Positions 6,943-15,021 of a stretch of DNA of 16,384 nucleotides are shown here, piece by piece. The stretch spans positions 1-16,384 of the forward strand of contig DUZI01000007.1 in the NCBI GenBank assembly GCA_013349595.1. Reading direction: 5' to 3'. Origin of the DNA: Nitrospirota bacterium (lineage in GTDB: Bacteria > Nitrospirota > Thermodesulfovibrionia > Thermodesulfovibrionales > Dissulfurispiraceae). The first letter of the stretch is position 1. Each line of letters starts with the position of its first letter. Both the position numbers and the translations under genes were made by a program. The notes under the pieces were generated by a model. The model was not told the origin of the DNA. It ran no database searches and worked only from the letters and a program-made list of their open reading frames with translations.

Positions 6943-8229
6943 GTGAAGAAATCTTCTGAAATGAATATGACCAATGAAACTTTTTTATTACTATTTTTGA
7001 TTTCCTTTGTAATCATACTTTTTTTGCTGTTTTACATAAACAAAAGGCATATCCTAATCAAGACAATTTTAGAGTTTATGCAAGATTACAAAAGGGGTAA
7101 TATGGGGTCTCTTTTGATGATAAAGGATGAAAGCATAATTGGTGAACTTGCCATGTCCATTGTAAAAGTCCTTGAAAAGACTGAACAGCAACTCTTTGAG
7201 GCGGAGGAAAAGACAAGGATGATTGAAGCTACTTTAAGAGGGATGTCTGATGGTCTTTTGGTAACCGATATAAAAGGGACTATTATCTTAGCAAATCAAA
7301 CACTTAAAAGACTTCTGGGCATTAATATCACCCCTGAAGGTAAAGACATAATTGAAATTATAAGGGACAGGGCCCTTGTAGAGATCTTCAGGAAGGCAAT
7401 GGATACATGGGAGATATTAACTGAAGAGGTATCCATTTCTATTAATGAAAAAGTAATGTATCTATTGGTTACTGCAGTGCCAATGTATAGACCTACATCA
7501 ATCACAGGTATTGTCTTCACAATACAAGATATTACAAGGCTAAAAAGACTTGAAGAGGTAAGAAAAGACTTTGTGGTAAATGTGTCACACGAGATAAAGA
7601 CGCCTCTTACTGCCATCAGGGCAAGTGCGGAAACATTGATTGACTCTAACCTATATAATGACGAGTTGTCTTTTAAATTCCTTAATATGATAAAGAGTCA
7701 TAGCGAGAGGCTTAACACCCTCGTTGAAGATTTACTTGTTTTATCAAGGATTGAACTTGGTGATATGCCTATTGAAAAAAACAGGTTTAATATTGAGGAT
7801 GCCATTGATACGGTCATTCTTACGCTGAAAGAAAAGGCAAACTCAAAGGGACTGTCTGTTAAAAAGGAACTCCCTGGCGAACCAGTTATAATCAATGCTG
7901 ACAAAGACAAGGTTATTCAAATACTATTAAATCTTTTTGACAACGGCATAAAATTTACAGAAAAAGGCTATGTAAAGATTGGTGCAGAAAACAAAGCAAA
8001 GGGTGTTAAGAGACTTTTTGTGGAAGATACAGGTATAGGTATCCCTAAATCTCACCTTGACAGACTTGGTGAAAGGTTTTACCGTGTTGATAGGGCAAGG
8101 TCAAGGGAGCTTGGAGGGACTGGTCTTGGATTAGCCATTGTCAAACACCTTGTTAGTGCTCATTCTTGGCAGATGACAATTGAAAGTGACTATGGCAAAG
8201 GCACTATTGTCAGTATCTACGCAAATTAG
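6943..8229 (+). CDS. PhoR-like sensor histidine kinase with PAS domain
   Basis: A membrane-bound sensor kinase of 428 residues. There is one transmembrane helix (about residues 11-30), a linker with coiled-coil character (about 45-95), a PAS domain (about 95-205) ending in the IQDITRLKRLEEVRKDF junction, a HisKA helix pair with phospho-acceptor His216 in NVSHEIKTPLTAI, and an HATPase_c domain. In the latter the N box is NLFDNGIKFT (about 330-339), G1 is DTGIGIP (Asp362), and G2 is GGTGLGLAIV (about 391). The layout is that of PhoR without the usual second helix, so input is probably cytoplasmic through PAS. The frame opens just before GTG 6943, the longest start; ATG 6961 is an alternative and neither has a strong ribosome site. 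No response regulator lies in the window. It follows the DUF3786 gene by 45 bases and may share its transcript. Confidence 0.88.
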   Translation: MKKSSEMNMTNETFLLLFLISFVIILFLLFYINKRHILIKTILEFMQDYKRGNMGSLLMIKDESIIGELAMSIVKVLEKTEQQLFEAEEKTRMIEATLRGMSDGLLVTDIKGTIILANQTLKRLLGINITPEGKDIIEIIRDRALVEIFRKAMDTWEILTEEVSISINEKVMYLLVTAVPMYRPTSITGIVFTIQDITRLKRLEEVRKDFVVNVSHEIKTPLTAIRASAETLIDSNLYNDELSFKFLNMIKSHSERLNTLVEDLLVLSRIELGDMPIEKNRFNIEDAIDTVILTLKEKANSKGLSVKKELPGEPVIINADKDKVIQILLNLFDNGIKFTEKGYVKIGAENKAKGVKRLFVEDTGIGIPKSHLDRLGERFYRVDRARSRELGGTGLGLAIVKHLVSAHSWQMTIESDYGKGTIVSIYAN

Positions 8230-8235
8230 ATTTAT

Positions 8236-8474
8236 CCCAAATACAGCGATAAGGATGGGGCTCTGAAGTCAATAGCGATGTTTTGGCAACATTTCTTTGC
8301 GACTGGACCGTTAAACAGCCGCAAGTGTTTGAACCCGAAGGAACGGGGTCTTCAAAAAGTCGCAAGACTTTTTGGGGTGGTAGTTGAGTTTTGCGGCCTT
8401 AGCGAAAGGAGCATTAGAACTTTCAAAACCTATCTCCTGAACGAAAGAGACTTATCCTTATTGCTGAATCTGGT
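8236..8474 (+). ncRNA. Candidate structured RNA / inverted-repeat element
   Basis: No convincing gene lies between 8230 and 8535. The 21-base ends 8236-8256 and 8454-8474 are complementary with three mismatches and one G-U pair, and the stem extends to 8264/8446 through two more G-U pairs and five further pairs. Inside are a hairpin ATGTT/AACAT (8278-8292) and a three-way junction in which every helix abuts the next: GACC/GGTC (8306-8309 with 8347-8350), GTTAAACA against TGTTT-g-AAC (8310-8317 with 8326-8334), and CCG/CGG (8335-8337 with 8344-8346). The outer stem TGCGAC/GTCGCA (8298-8303 with 8359-8364) closes it. Further pairs are GTTTTG/CAAAAC (8388-8393 with 8424-8429), enclosing CCTT/AAGG (8397-8409). 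Bases 8261-8440 are 46% G+C against about 26% in the 61 bases after the element. Wobble pairs favour + strand RNA. I recognise no known RNA family; a MITE is the main alternative. Confidence 0.5.
8354..8373 (+). promoter_or_regulatory. GCAA-loop hairpin competing with the junction stem
   Basis: AAAAAGTC-GCAA-GACTTTTT is a perfect 8-bp stem with a GNRA tetraloop. Its bases 8359-8364 are also the 3' strand of the TGCGAC/GTCGCA stem, so the two folds exclude each other, as in attenuators. The U-run is inside the stem and is followed by GGGG, so terminator activity is doubtful. Confidence 0.35.
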
Positions 8475-8524
8475 TTATAGTTCCTTTAAAATCTAAAAAG
8501 ACTTTAAGACTTATGAATATCTTT

Positions 8525-8529
8525 GGAGG
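8525..8529 (+). promoter_or_regulatory. Ribosome binding site of the tolC-like gene
   Basis: GGAGG six bases before the ATG at 8536, a strong site that sets the first gene of the efflux operon. The 50 bases between the structured element and this site contain no convincing promoter boxes. Confidence 0.7.
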
Positions 8530-8535
8530 TCAATT

Positions 8536-9885
8536 ATGTTTTTTGTGAGACTTCTATATTTATCGCTATTAATTCTCTTTTTAAACACCAATCTTGATGC
8601 CTTTGAGCGCAAATTAAAGCTTAATGAGGCTATTGAGATTGCCCTAAAGGGAAACCACGAGATACGTGCTTTTAAAAATGCCCTTTTGTCAGCCAAAGAA
8701 GACCTTTCTATTAGCAAAAGTCATTTATTCCCAAAACTTATCTTTGAAGAGAGGTTTATGAGAACTAATAATCCAACCTACTCATTTATGGCAAAACTGA
8801 ACCAATCTCGCTTTTCTGAATCTGATTTCCATGTGCCATCTTTAAATAACCCAAAGGCGACTAATGACTTTCAAAGTTCAATTTATTTTGAACAGCCTGT
8901 ATTTGTCAAAAAGATATATGTAGGTATTGATATGTCAAAGACTGAACTTGATTCAAAAAGGTCTTCAATAAATAGGAAAAAGGAAGAGATAATATTAAAG
9001 ATCTTACACGCCTTTTCAGCCCTATCAATATCAAAGGAATATGTATCAGCCTCTCAAAAAAGCATTGACGAGGCAAAAGAACATTTAAGGATTGCCGAGC
9101 TAAGATATAAAAACAATCTCGGCTTGACTTCAGATGTATTAAGGGCACAAACAGCATTAAAAGAGGCAGAGCAAAATCACCTCAAGTCTTTAAAAAATCT
9201 AAATGTCTCAAAGAGGGCCTTAGGGGTTCTGTTAGGACTTAATGAGTCTGTTGATATCTTAGATGATCACTTGCCACTAAGACTTCACCCTTATGATTAT
9301 TATGACAAACAATCCATTAACAGAGCAGATATATCTGCTCTGAAACTAAAGGTAGAGAACGCAAAGAAAAATATAACACTCTCTGAGACAGATTATTATC
9401 CAATTATTGGTGTAGGTGGCGGATACCAGTTAAATGACCATCGCATGCCTTTTGGTTCAGAGGGGACAAGTTGGCAAGTTACTGCTTTTTTGAGATGGAA
9501 TATCTTTGATGGCACAAAGAGGGAACATGAAAGGGCAAAGGCTAAATATCTGGCTCAAGAAACTATGGAGCATTTTGAGGCAATGAAAAAGGCTGTATCT
9601 TATAAAGTCTTTGAGGCTTATCAAGATTATGAATCTGCGAAAAAGGCTTATGAAATAGCCTTAAGTGCACTTGAAAGTGCAGAAGAAGGGATGAGACTTG
9701 TAAGGGTTCGCTATGAAAATGCCCTTTCGCCTTTGGTAGATTTATTGAGTGCCCAGAGTAGTTTAGATAATGCAAGGGCAAATTTAACAGCCAGAAAGAA
9801 CGATATGAATATTTCAATGGCAAACCTTGCCTATGAAAGTGGAATTTTATTAAAGGAATTTAATATGCAACAAATGGAGGAATAA
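8536..9885 (+). CDS. TolC-family outer membrane efflux channel
   Basis: Outer-membrane factor of a tripartite exporter, 449 residues, normal for the family. A short signal peptide (MFFVRLLYLSLLILFLNTNLDA, cleavage likely near residue 22) is followed by KLKLNEAIEIALKGNHEIRA, the typical first OEP repeat. Long amphipathic coiled-coil helices follow. The two structural repeats are visible at ELRYKNNLGLTSDVLRAQTA (about 190-210) and VRYENALSPLVDLLSAQSSL (about 393-413), each with the Arg-Tyr then Leu/Asp pattern of OEP repeats. Trimers would form a beta-barrel in the outer membrane and an alpha-barrel in the periplasm. It is first in an operon with the adaptor and RND pump and is preceded by the structured element. 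The exported substrate cannot be told from sequence. Confidence 0.9.
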   Translation: MFFVRLLYLSLLILFLNTNLDAFERKLKLNEAIEIALKGNHEIRAFKNALLSAKEDLSISKSHLFPKLIFEERFMRTNNPTYSFMAKLNQSRFSESDFHVPSLNNPKATNDFQSSIYFEQPVFVKKIYVGIDMSKTELDSKRSSINRKKEEIILKILHAFSALSISKEYVSASQKSIDEAKEHLRIAELRYKNNLGLTSDVLRAQTALKEAEQNHLKSLKNLNVSKRALGVLLGLNESVDILDDHLPLRLHPYDYYDKQSINRADISALKLKVENAKKNITLSETDYYPIIGVGGGYQLNDHRMPFGSEGTSWQVTAFLRWNIFDGTKREHERAKAKYLAQETMEHFEAMKKAVSYKVFEAYQDYESAKKAYEIALSALESAEEGMRLVRVRYENALSPLVDLLSAQSSLDNARANLTARKNDMNISMANLAYESGILLKEFNMQQMEE

Positions 9886-9888
9886 AAA

Positions 9889-10992
9889 ATGGGCAATGAT
9901 AATAAGGACATATATTTTTCAAAAATCTTCTTTTTACTGGTTATTCTACATGCCATTATTATCTTTGGCTGTAAAGAAAAGGTCAAGTCAGGCGAGGTAG
10001 AACTTAAAAGACAGACTGTAAGCGGGGTCACTGTCAGAGAGGTAGTATCCTCAGAGGTTGAAGAATATTATGAGACTACTGGCACCGTAAAATCAAAGCA
10101 TATAAGCATTATTACATCAAAGATTATGGGTACTGTAACGAGTATATCTGTTAAAGAAGGTGATTTGGCAAGAAAGGGTGATGTGCTGATTACCATTGAT
10201 GATAGTGACTCTATACAAAGATTAAGGGCGAGCCAGAAGGCACTTGAAGCGGCAAGACAAAACAAGATACTTGCCGAGATAACCTATCAAAGATATAAAA
10301 AATTATACGAAGAAAAAGCCTTATCAGGGCAGGAGTTAGATCAAATAGAAACGCAAAAAAAGGTGGCAGAGCTTGAATATGAAAGGATAGAGGCAATAAA
10401 CAAGGAAGCCCAAGTATATCACAGTTATAGTCGTATAATATCTCCAATAGATGGTATTGTTACTTCTAAAAAAATTGATACTGGAAGTATGGCAATAGTA
10501 GGCAATCCCTTATTAATCGTAGAAGATACAAGCACATATCAAGTTGAATGTGCCGTTGATGAATCCTTACTTGGAAAGATTAATATAGGCACAAATGTTA
10601 TCTTGAACTTCCAGTCAACGGGAACGGAATTAAGGTCAAAGGTGACAGAAGTAGTCCCTTCAGTTGATCAAATGACAAGGACCTTTGTAGCAAAAATTAC
10701 TTTCAAAGGGCTATCTTCAAAGACAGGTCAGTTTGTGAGGGTTAAGTTCCCAATAGGCAAAAAAGAAGCCCTTTTAATCCCTGAAAATTCAGTTGTAATA
10801 AAGGGTCAACTGACAGGTGTTTATACCGTTGACAGTAGTGGTCTAATCACTTATAGATTGATCAAATTAGGATCCAAACAGGGAAATATGATTGAGGTAA
10901 TATCAGGTCTAAAATCTGGTGATAAGATAGTCGTTGATGCCTTAGATAAGGTCATTGACGGTGGGATATTGGCAGAGGCAAAGACAAAATGA
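9889..10992 (+). CDS. RND efflux periplasmic adaptor (HlyD/AcrA family), lipoprotein
   Basis: Membrane fusion protein of 367 residues linking the RND pump to the TolC channel. A hydrophobic N-terminus (about 11-27) ends in IIFGC, a lipobox with Cys28 as the lipidated residue. The split biotinyl-lipoyl domain is visible: the first half at ITSKIMGTVTSISVKEGDLARKGDVL (about 76-101) and the second at YSRIISPIDGIVTSKKIDTGSMAIVG. They flank an alpha-hairpin of roughly 70 residues that would contact TolC. The beta-barrel and membrane-proximal domains follow and end near ISGLKSGDKIVVDALDKVIDG. A GGAGG site (9876-9880) overlaps the end of the tolC-like gene, three bases before this ATG. The stop overlaps the permease start as ATGA. 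Confidence 0.9.
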   Translation: MGNDNKDIYFSKIFFLLVILHAIIIFGCKEKVKSGEVELKRQTVSGVTVREVVSSEVEEYYETTGTVKSKHISIITSKIMGTVTSISVKEGDLARKGDVLITIDDSDSIQRLRASQKALEAARQNKILAEITYQRYKKLYEEKALSGQELDQIETQKKVAELEYERIEAINKEAQVYHSYSRIISPIDGIVTSKKIDTGSMAIVGNPLLIVEDTSTYQVECAVDESLLGKINIGTNVILNFQSTGTELRSKVTEVVPSVDQMTRTFVAKITFKGLSSKTGQFVRVKFPIGKKEALLIPENSVVIKGQLTGVYTVDSSGLITYRLIKLGSKQGNMIEVISGLKSGDKIVVDALDKVIDGGILAEAKTK

Positions 10993-13900
10993 GTGCTATT
11001 GGAATATCTGGGAAAATAGCTCACGCCTTTATAAACTCAAAACTTACCCCTCTTATTGTAATTGCCTCTCTTATTCTCGGTCTCTTTGCACTCATAGTCA
11101 CGCCTCGCGAAGAAGAGCCTCAAATAGTAGTCCCAATGATTGATGTAATTGTCACTTATCCTGGTGCGACCCCAAAGGAAGTAGAAGAACGAGTGACTAA
11201 ACCAATGGAAAAACTCCTCTGGGAGATTAAAGGCGTAGAATATGTTTATTCTATCGTCAAACCAGGTTTTAATCTAACAATCGTTAGGTTTTATGTAGGT
11301 GAAAACATGGAAGACAGTCTTGTCAACCTTTACAACAAGCTGATGTCTAATTATGATCGTATCCCACCTGGTGTCTCCCAACCAATGGTTAAACCAAAGT
11401 CAATTGATGATGTCCCTATCTTGACACTTACTTTATGGAGCGAAAACAAGGAATACACAGGTTTTCACTTAAGGAGGCTTGCCAATAATATCTGTGACGA
11501 GATAAAAAAAATCAAAGATGTATCTGAGTTTTCAATAATTGGGGGACAGAGGCGACAGGTTAATGTTCAGATTGATCCTCAGAGATTAAGGGCTTACAAT
11601 GTATCAGTCCCTCAAATATTGCAAGTTTTGCAAAAATCAAACTATAACCTCCCCTCTGGTAACTTGCTCTCTAATAATAAGGAATTTATCCTTGATACAG
11701 GCTCAATCTTTAGGGATTCAAGGGATATGGAATCTTTAGTTGTAAGTGTCTATAACGACAGGCCAGTTTATTTAAGAGATATTGCAAGGATTATTGATGG
11801 TCCTGAAGAACCATCAAATTATGTTTTTATAGGGCTTGGTCCATCTTCAGAGACAAAAGGTATAAAGGCAAAAAGGAAAGAAGGACAGTTTGAGGCAGTA
11901 ACTATAGCAGTTTCAAAAAAGAAGGGTGCCAATGCAAGTAATGTTGCAAAGGAGACTTTAAGTAAGATTGATGCCCTCAAGGGTTCGCTCATTCCAACTG
12001 ACATTAACATCTCTATTACAAGAAACTATGGTGAGACCGCAAAGGAAAAATCAGATGAACTCCTTGACCATATGCTCATTGCTACAATATCTGTCATTAT
12101 CTTGATTGCCCTTGCACTTGGCTGGAGGGAATCAATAGTTGTGGCAGTTGCAGTGCCTGTTACACTCGCCCTTACACTATTAATCAATTATCTTTATGGT
12201 TACACCCTTAACAGGGTTACACTCTTTGCACTCATCTTCTCCATTGGCATACTCGTTGACGATGCCATTGTGGTTGTTGAAAATATACATCGTCATTTTA
12301 AGATGCGAAATATTAGCCCAGAGACGGCAGTAGAGGCAGTTGATGAAGTGGGCAACCCAACCATACTTGCCACCTTTACGGTCATTTCTGCACTTTTACC
12401 AATGGCTTTTGTATCAGGGCTGATGGGCCCATACATGCGTCCCATACCTGTTGGGGCATCTGCTGCAATGCTTTTCTCTCTCCTTGTAGCCTTTATAGTA
12501 AGCCCATGGCTTGGTTATATAGTCTTAAAAAATGTAAAGAAAGAAGACACTTACAAGCACGAAGAAGGAAAGACCATGAAGGCTATTTATGAAAAGGCTC
12601 TCCTTCCACTCATTGAAAGCAGATTCAAGAGATTTATTGCCCTTGCAAGTGTTGGTTTACTATTACTACTTGCTCTTACTTTGCTACCGCTTAAATTAGT
12701 CACAGTCAAGATGCTGCCCTTTGATAATAAAAGTGAGGTGCAGGTAATAATTGACATGCCTGAAGGTGTTAGCCTTGAAGAGACTACTCTTCTTACAAGA
12801 GAGATGGGTGAGTATTTAAAGAAAATTCCCGAGGTGTCTGATTATCAAGTATATGCAGGAACCTCTGCACCATATAATTTTAATGGGCTGGTAAGGCACT
12901 ACTTTCTCCGTTCAGGAAGTAATGTTGCAGACATACAGATTAATTTTGTATCAAAGGATTTAAGGAAAGACCAAAGCCATGACATCGCCAAGAGACTCCG
13001 TCAGCCTCTAAAGGCTATTGGTGATAAATATGGTGCAAATATAAAGATTGCCGAAATCCCACCTGGACCACCAGTCTTGAGCACCCTTGTAGCAGAGATT
13101 TACGGTCCTGATAGCACAAGGCAGATTGAGATTGCAAGACAGATTAAAGAAATATTTAGCAAGACAGAAGGGGTGGTTGATGTAGATTGGTATGTAGAAG
13201 ACGATCAGCCAAAGATAACCTTTTTAGTTGATCATAAAAAGGCAGGTCTTCACGGCATAAGTGTAGATTTAATATCACAGACTTTAAGGGCTGTCCTTAG
13301 TGGTCATACAGTAGGACTTATCCGTTCAGAGACAGAAAATGAACCTCTTGAGATAATCATGAGAATGCCTCTTCAGAGAAGAAATGATTTAAACTTACTA
13401 AAATCCATCACCCTACACTCCCAATCTGGCTTACCTGTGCCTTTGTCAGAGTTAGTAAGTATAAAACACAGCATTGAAGACAAGACTATTTATCGCAAAA
13501 ACCTCAAGAGAGTAACCTATGTAATTGGAGATGTGGCAGGGACAGAAGAAAGCCCTGTTTATGTAATAATGAAGATGAAAGATGCTATTAGTAAATTAAA
13601 AATCAAAGAGGGTTATGAACTCAAACAATATAATTCGGTGCAACCATGGCTTGAAGATAAATATGCAATGAAATGGGATGGTGAGTGGCACATTACTATT
13701 GAAGTCTTTAGAGACTTAGGGATTGCCTTTGCAGCGGTGTTGATAATTATTTATATTTTAGTTGTTGCATGGTTTAGAAACTTTATCACACCACTTGTGA
13801 TAATGGCTCCAATCCCGTTGACACTGGTAGGGATACTACCTGGTCATTGGCTATTTGGTGCCTTTTTTACCGCCACATCAATGATTGGTTTCATTGCCTT

Positions 13901-14201
13901 ATCTGGTATTATCGTTCGTAATTCCATATTGCTCGTTGATTTTATTGAACTTGAGTGGCAAAAGACTGGCAACCTAAAAAATGCCCTTATCATGGCAGGT
14001 GCAGTCAGATTCAGACCAATTTTACTAACTGCCTTGGCAGTAGTCGTGGGTTCTTTTGTGATGCTTTTCGACCCGATTTTTCAGGGCTTAGCAATAGCAA
14101 TGATTTTTGGTGCTATTTCTGCAACAGGGCTAACGCTCATTGCAGTGCCACTATTTTATTATGAGTTTTTTAAGAATAAATCCATAGCAAATGAAAAATA
14201 A
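10989..14201 (+). CDS. RND efflux permease (AcrB-like superfamily)
   Basis: Inner-membrane proton-driven exporter of 1070 residues. The RND layout is complete: TM1 near residues 17-36, a large periplasmic loop containing VIVTYPGATPKEVEERVTKP, TM2-6 (about 360-525), TM7 (about 548-570), a second periplasmic loop, and TM8-12 (about 908-1060). TM4 carries the proton-relay pair Asp424-Asp425 in GILVDDAIVVVENIHRH. In TM10 the motif is SGIIVRNSILLVDFIE, with Arg977 where AcrB has its relay Lys. I recall Arg from other members of this branch, so it need not impair function. The motif GVEYVYSI (porter region) is typical. Substrate could be hydrophobic drugs or other toxic compounds; the heavy-metal signature of CusA/CzcA is not evident. 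It overlaps the adaptor gene by four bases, showing coupling. Confidence 0.93.
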   Translation: MSAIGISGKIAHAFINSKLTPLIVIASLILGLFALIVTPREEEPQIVVPMIDVIVTYPGATPKEVEERVTKPMEKLLWEIKGVEYVYSIVKPGFNLTIVRFYVGENMEDSLVNLYNKLMSNYDRIPPGVSQPMVKPKSIDDVPILTLTLWSENKEYTGFHLRRLANNICDEIKKIKDVSEFSIIGGQRRQVNVQIDPQRLRAYNVSVPQILQVLQKSNYNLPSGNLLSNNKEFILDTGSIFRDSRDMESLVVSVYNDRPVYLRDIARIIDGPEEPSNYVFIGLGPSSETKGIKAKRKEGQFEAVTIAVSKKKGANASNVAKETLSKIDALKGSLIPTDINISITRNYGETAKEKSDELLDHMLIATISVIILIALALGWRESIVVAVAVPVTLALTLLINYLYGYTLNRVTLFALIFSIGILVDDAIVVVENIHRHFKMRNISPETAVEAVDEVGNPTILATFTVISALLPMAFVSGLMGPYMRPIPVGASAAMLFSLLVAFIVSPWLGYIVLKNVKKEDTYKHEEGKTMKAIYEKALLPLIESRFKRFIALASVGLLLLLALTLLPLKLVTVKMLPFDNKSEVQVIIDMPEGVSLEETTLLTREMGEYLKKIPEVSDYQVYAGTSAPYNFNGLVRHYFLRSGSNVADIQINFVSKDLRKDQSHDIAKRLRQPLKAIGDKYGANIKIAEIPPGPPVLSTLVAEIYGPDSTRQIEIARQIKEIFSKTEGVVDVDWYVEDDQPKITFLVDHKKAGLHGISVDLISQTLRAVLSGHTVGLIRSETENEPLEIIMRMPLQRRNDLNLLKSITLHSQSGLPVPLSELVSIKHSIEDKTIYRKNLKRVTYVIGDVAGTEESPVYVIMKMKDAISKLKIKEGYELKQYNSVQPWLEDKYAMKWDGEWHITIEVFRDLGIAFAAVLIIIYILVVAWFRNFITPLVIMAPIPLTLVGILPGHWLFGAFFTATSMIGFIALSGIIVRNSILLVDFIELEWQKTGNLKNALIMAGAVRFRPILLTALAVVVGSFVMLFDPIFQGLAIAMIFGAISATGLTLIAVPLFYYEFFKNKSIANEK

Positions 14202-14221
14202 TTTTATTAGGAGATTTCATC

Positions 14222-14443
14222 ATGTATATTGCAAAGACTGATAGTTGGTATCTTGAGAGGATAATCTGGCTTGTAGCTGGAATAATGACAGGGTTAAGTG
14301 CCTTACTTACATGGCTTCACAGTCCTTATTGGCTTATTTTGACAGGCTTAATCAGCATAAATCTACTCATCTTTGCCTTTACGGGTTTTTGTATAATGGC
14401 AAACATTCTTTTCAAAATCGGCTTTAAATCAAGGATACAATAG
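14222..14443 (+). CDS. DUF2892 small membrane protein
   Basis: A 73-residue protein with two transmembrane helices (about 13-31 and 36-54). The start YLERIIWLVAGIMTGLSALL and the ending GFCIMANILFKIGFKSR match DUF2892 (PF11127), a family found alone or attached to rhodanese domains, as in YgaP. The usual second Cys of the GFCP...C pattern is not seen; only Cys59 of GFCIMAN remains. An AGGAG site lies eight bases upstream of the ATG. The gene follows the RND permease stop by 20 bases, so it is probably the last gene of the efflux transcript. Its role there is unknown. Confidence 0.75.
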   Translation: MYIAKTDSWYLERIIWLVAGIMTGLSALLTWLHSPYWLILTGLISINLLIFAFTGFCIMANILFKIGFKSRIQ

Positions 14444-14471
14444 TAGCATCAGGGCAAAAACTACAATATCT

Positions 14472-14497
14472 CAAAAAGCCTAAAACAGAGGTTTTAG
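14472..14497 (-). terminator. Rho-independent terminator candidate for the paaK/ACT operon
   Basis: Read on the minus strand, a perfect stem CTAAAAC-CTCT-GTTTTAG (14497-14480) is followed by GGC and five T. It lies about 77 bases after the ACT gene stop. The stem is low in G+C, which weakens the call. Confidence 0.5.
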
Positions 14498-14502
14498 AAC
14501 AT

Positions 14503-14528
14503 ATAGAAACTTCGGCAAGAAGTTCTAT
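14503..14528 (+). terminator. Hairpin after the efflux operon, possible terminator
   Basis: ATAGAAACTTC pairs with GAAGTTCTAT over ten base pairs with one bulged A and a GGCAA loop. On the + strand it is followed by TGACCTTT rather than a clean U-run, so it may be a weak or Rho-assisted terminator, or only a transcript-end hairpin. Confidence 0.35.
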
Positions 14529-14573
14529 TGACCTTTAAGTCCTGAGCTTGGCTTGTCTCATTATTGCTTTCAA

Positions 14574-15005
14574 TTATAGGCTGTAAATTTCTTTTGGTGG
14601 AATTATTGAGATGCCTGATTTTTTCAATATCTTGATTGACTTGTCAATATCCTCAGTCTTTAATACAACTACAGCCTTTTCTGCTGATTTTGTCACAAAG
14701 GCATAGAGATATTCTACATTTATATCGTTATCTGAAAGCACTTTTAATGCCTCTGCAAGACCACCAGGCTTATCTGATACACCAACTGCGAAGACATCAT
14801 TTTCATTGAAGGCAACACCGCCTTTTTTAAGGGCTTTTTTTGCACCTTCTACATCAGGGACAATGATTCTTAATATCCCAAACTCCGATGTGTCAGCTAT
14901 TGAAAGTGCCCTTATGTTAATGTTTGCTTTACCAAGTGTTTCTAATACCTGTAATAAATGCCCCTTTTTGTTCTCTAAAAAGATTGAAATTTGCTTTACC
15001 TTCAT
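14574..15005 (-). CDS. Tandem ACT-domain protein
   Basis: A 143-residue soluble protein made of two ACT domains. The first runs from KQISIFLENKKGHLLQVLETLGKANINIRAL (residues 4-34) to about 70; the second from VGVSDKPGGLAEALKVLSDNDINVEYLYAF (about 74-103) to the end. ACT domains bind amino acids and regulate enzymes; there is no catalytic domain. Genes of this type often sit beside phenylacetate-CoA ligase homologues, and this one starts 16 bases after such a gene, with an AGGAGG site in the gap (15016-15011). I infer an aromatic or branched-chain amino acid sensor affecting the neighbouring enzyme; direct evidence is absent. Confidence 0.85.
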   Translation of the reverse strand: MKVKQISIFLENKKGHLLQVLETLGKANINIRALSIADTSEFGILRIIVPDVEGAKKALKKGGVAFNENDVFAVGVSDKPGGLAEALKVLSDNDINVEYLYAFVTKSAEKAVVVLKTEDIDKSIKILKKSGISIIPPKEIYSL

Positions 15006-15021
15006 TTGAGCCTCCTGATTT

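Noticed and set aside
8257..8350. Similarity to SRP/4.5S RNA (GGGGCTCTG start and a GAAGGAA loop)
   Set aside because: The conserved SRP tip and its asymmetric loops are missing; the overlap is limited to short G-rich words.
8278..8496. 72-codon open frame inside the structured element
   Set aside because: It has no ribosome site, starts within a hairpin, runs through all the paired segments and matches no family I know; the open frame is best explained by chance in a G+C-richer stretch.
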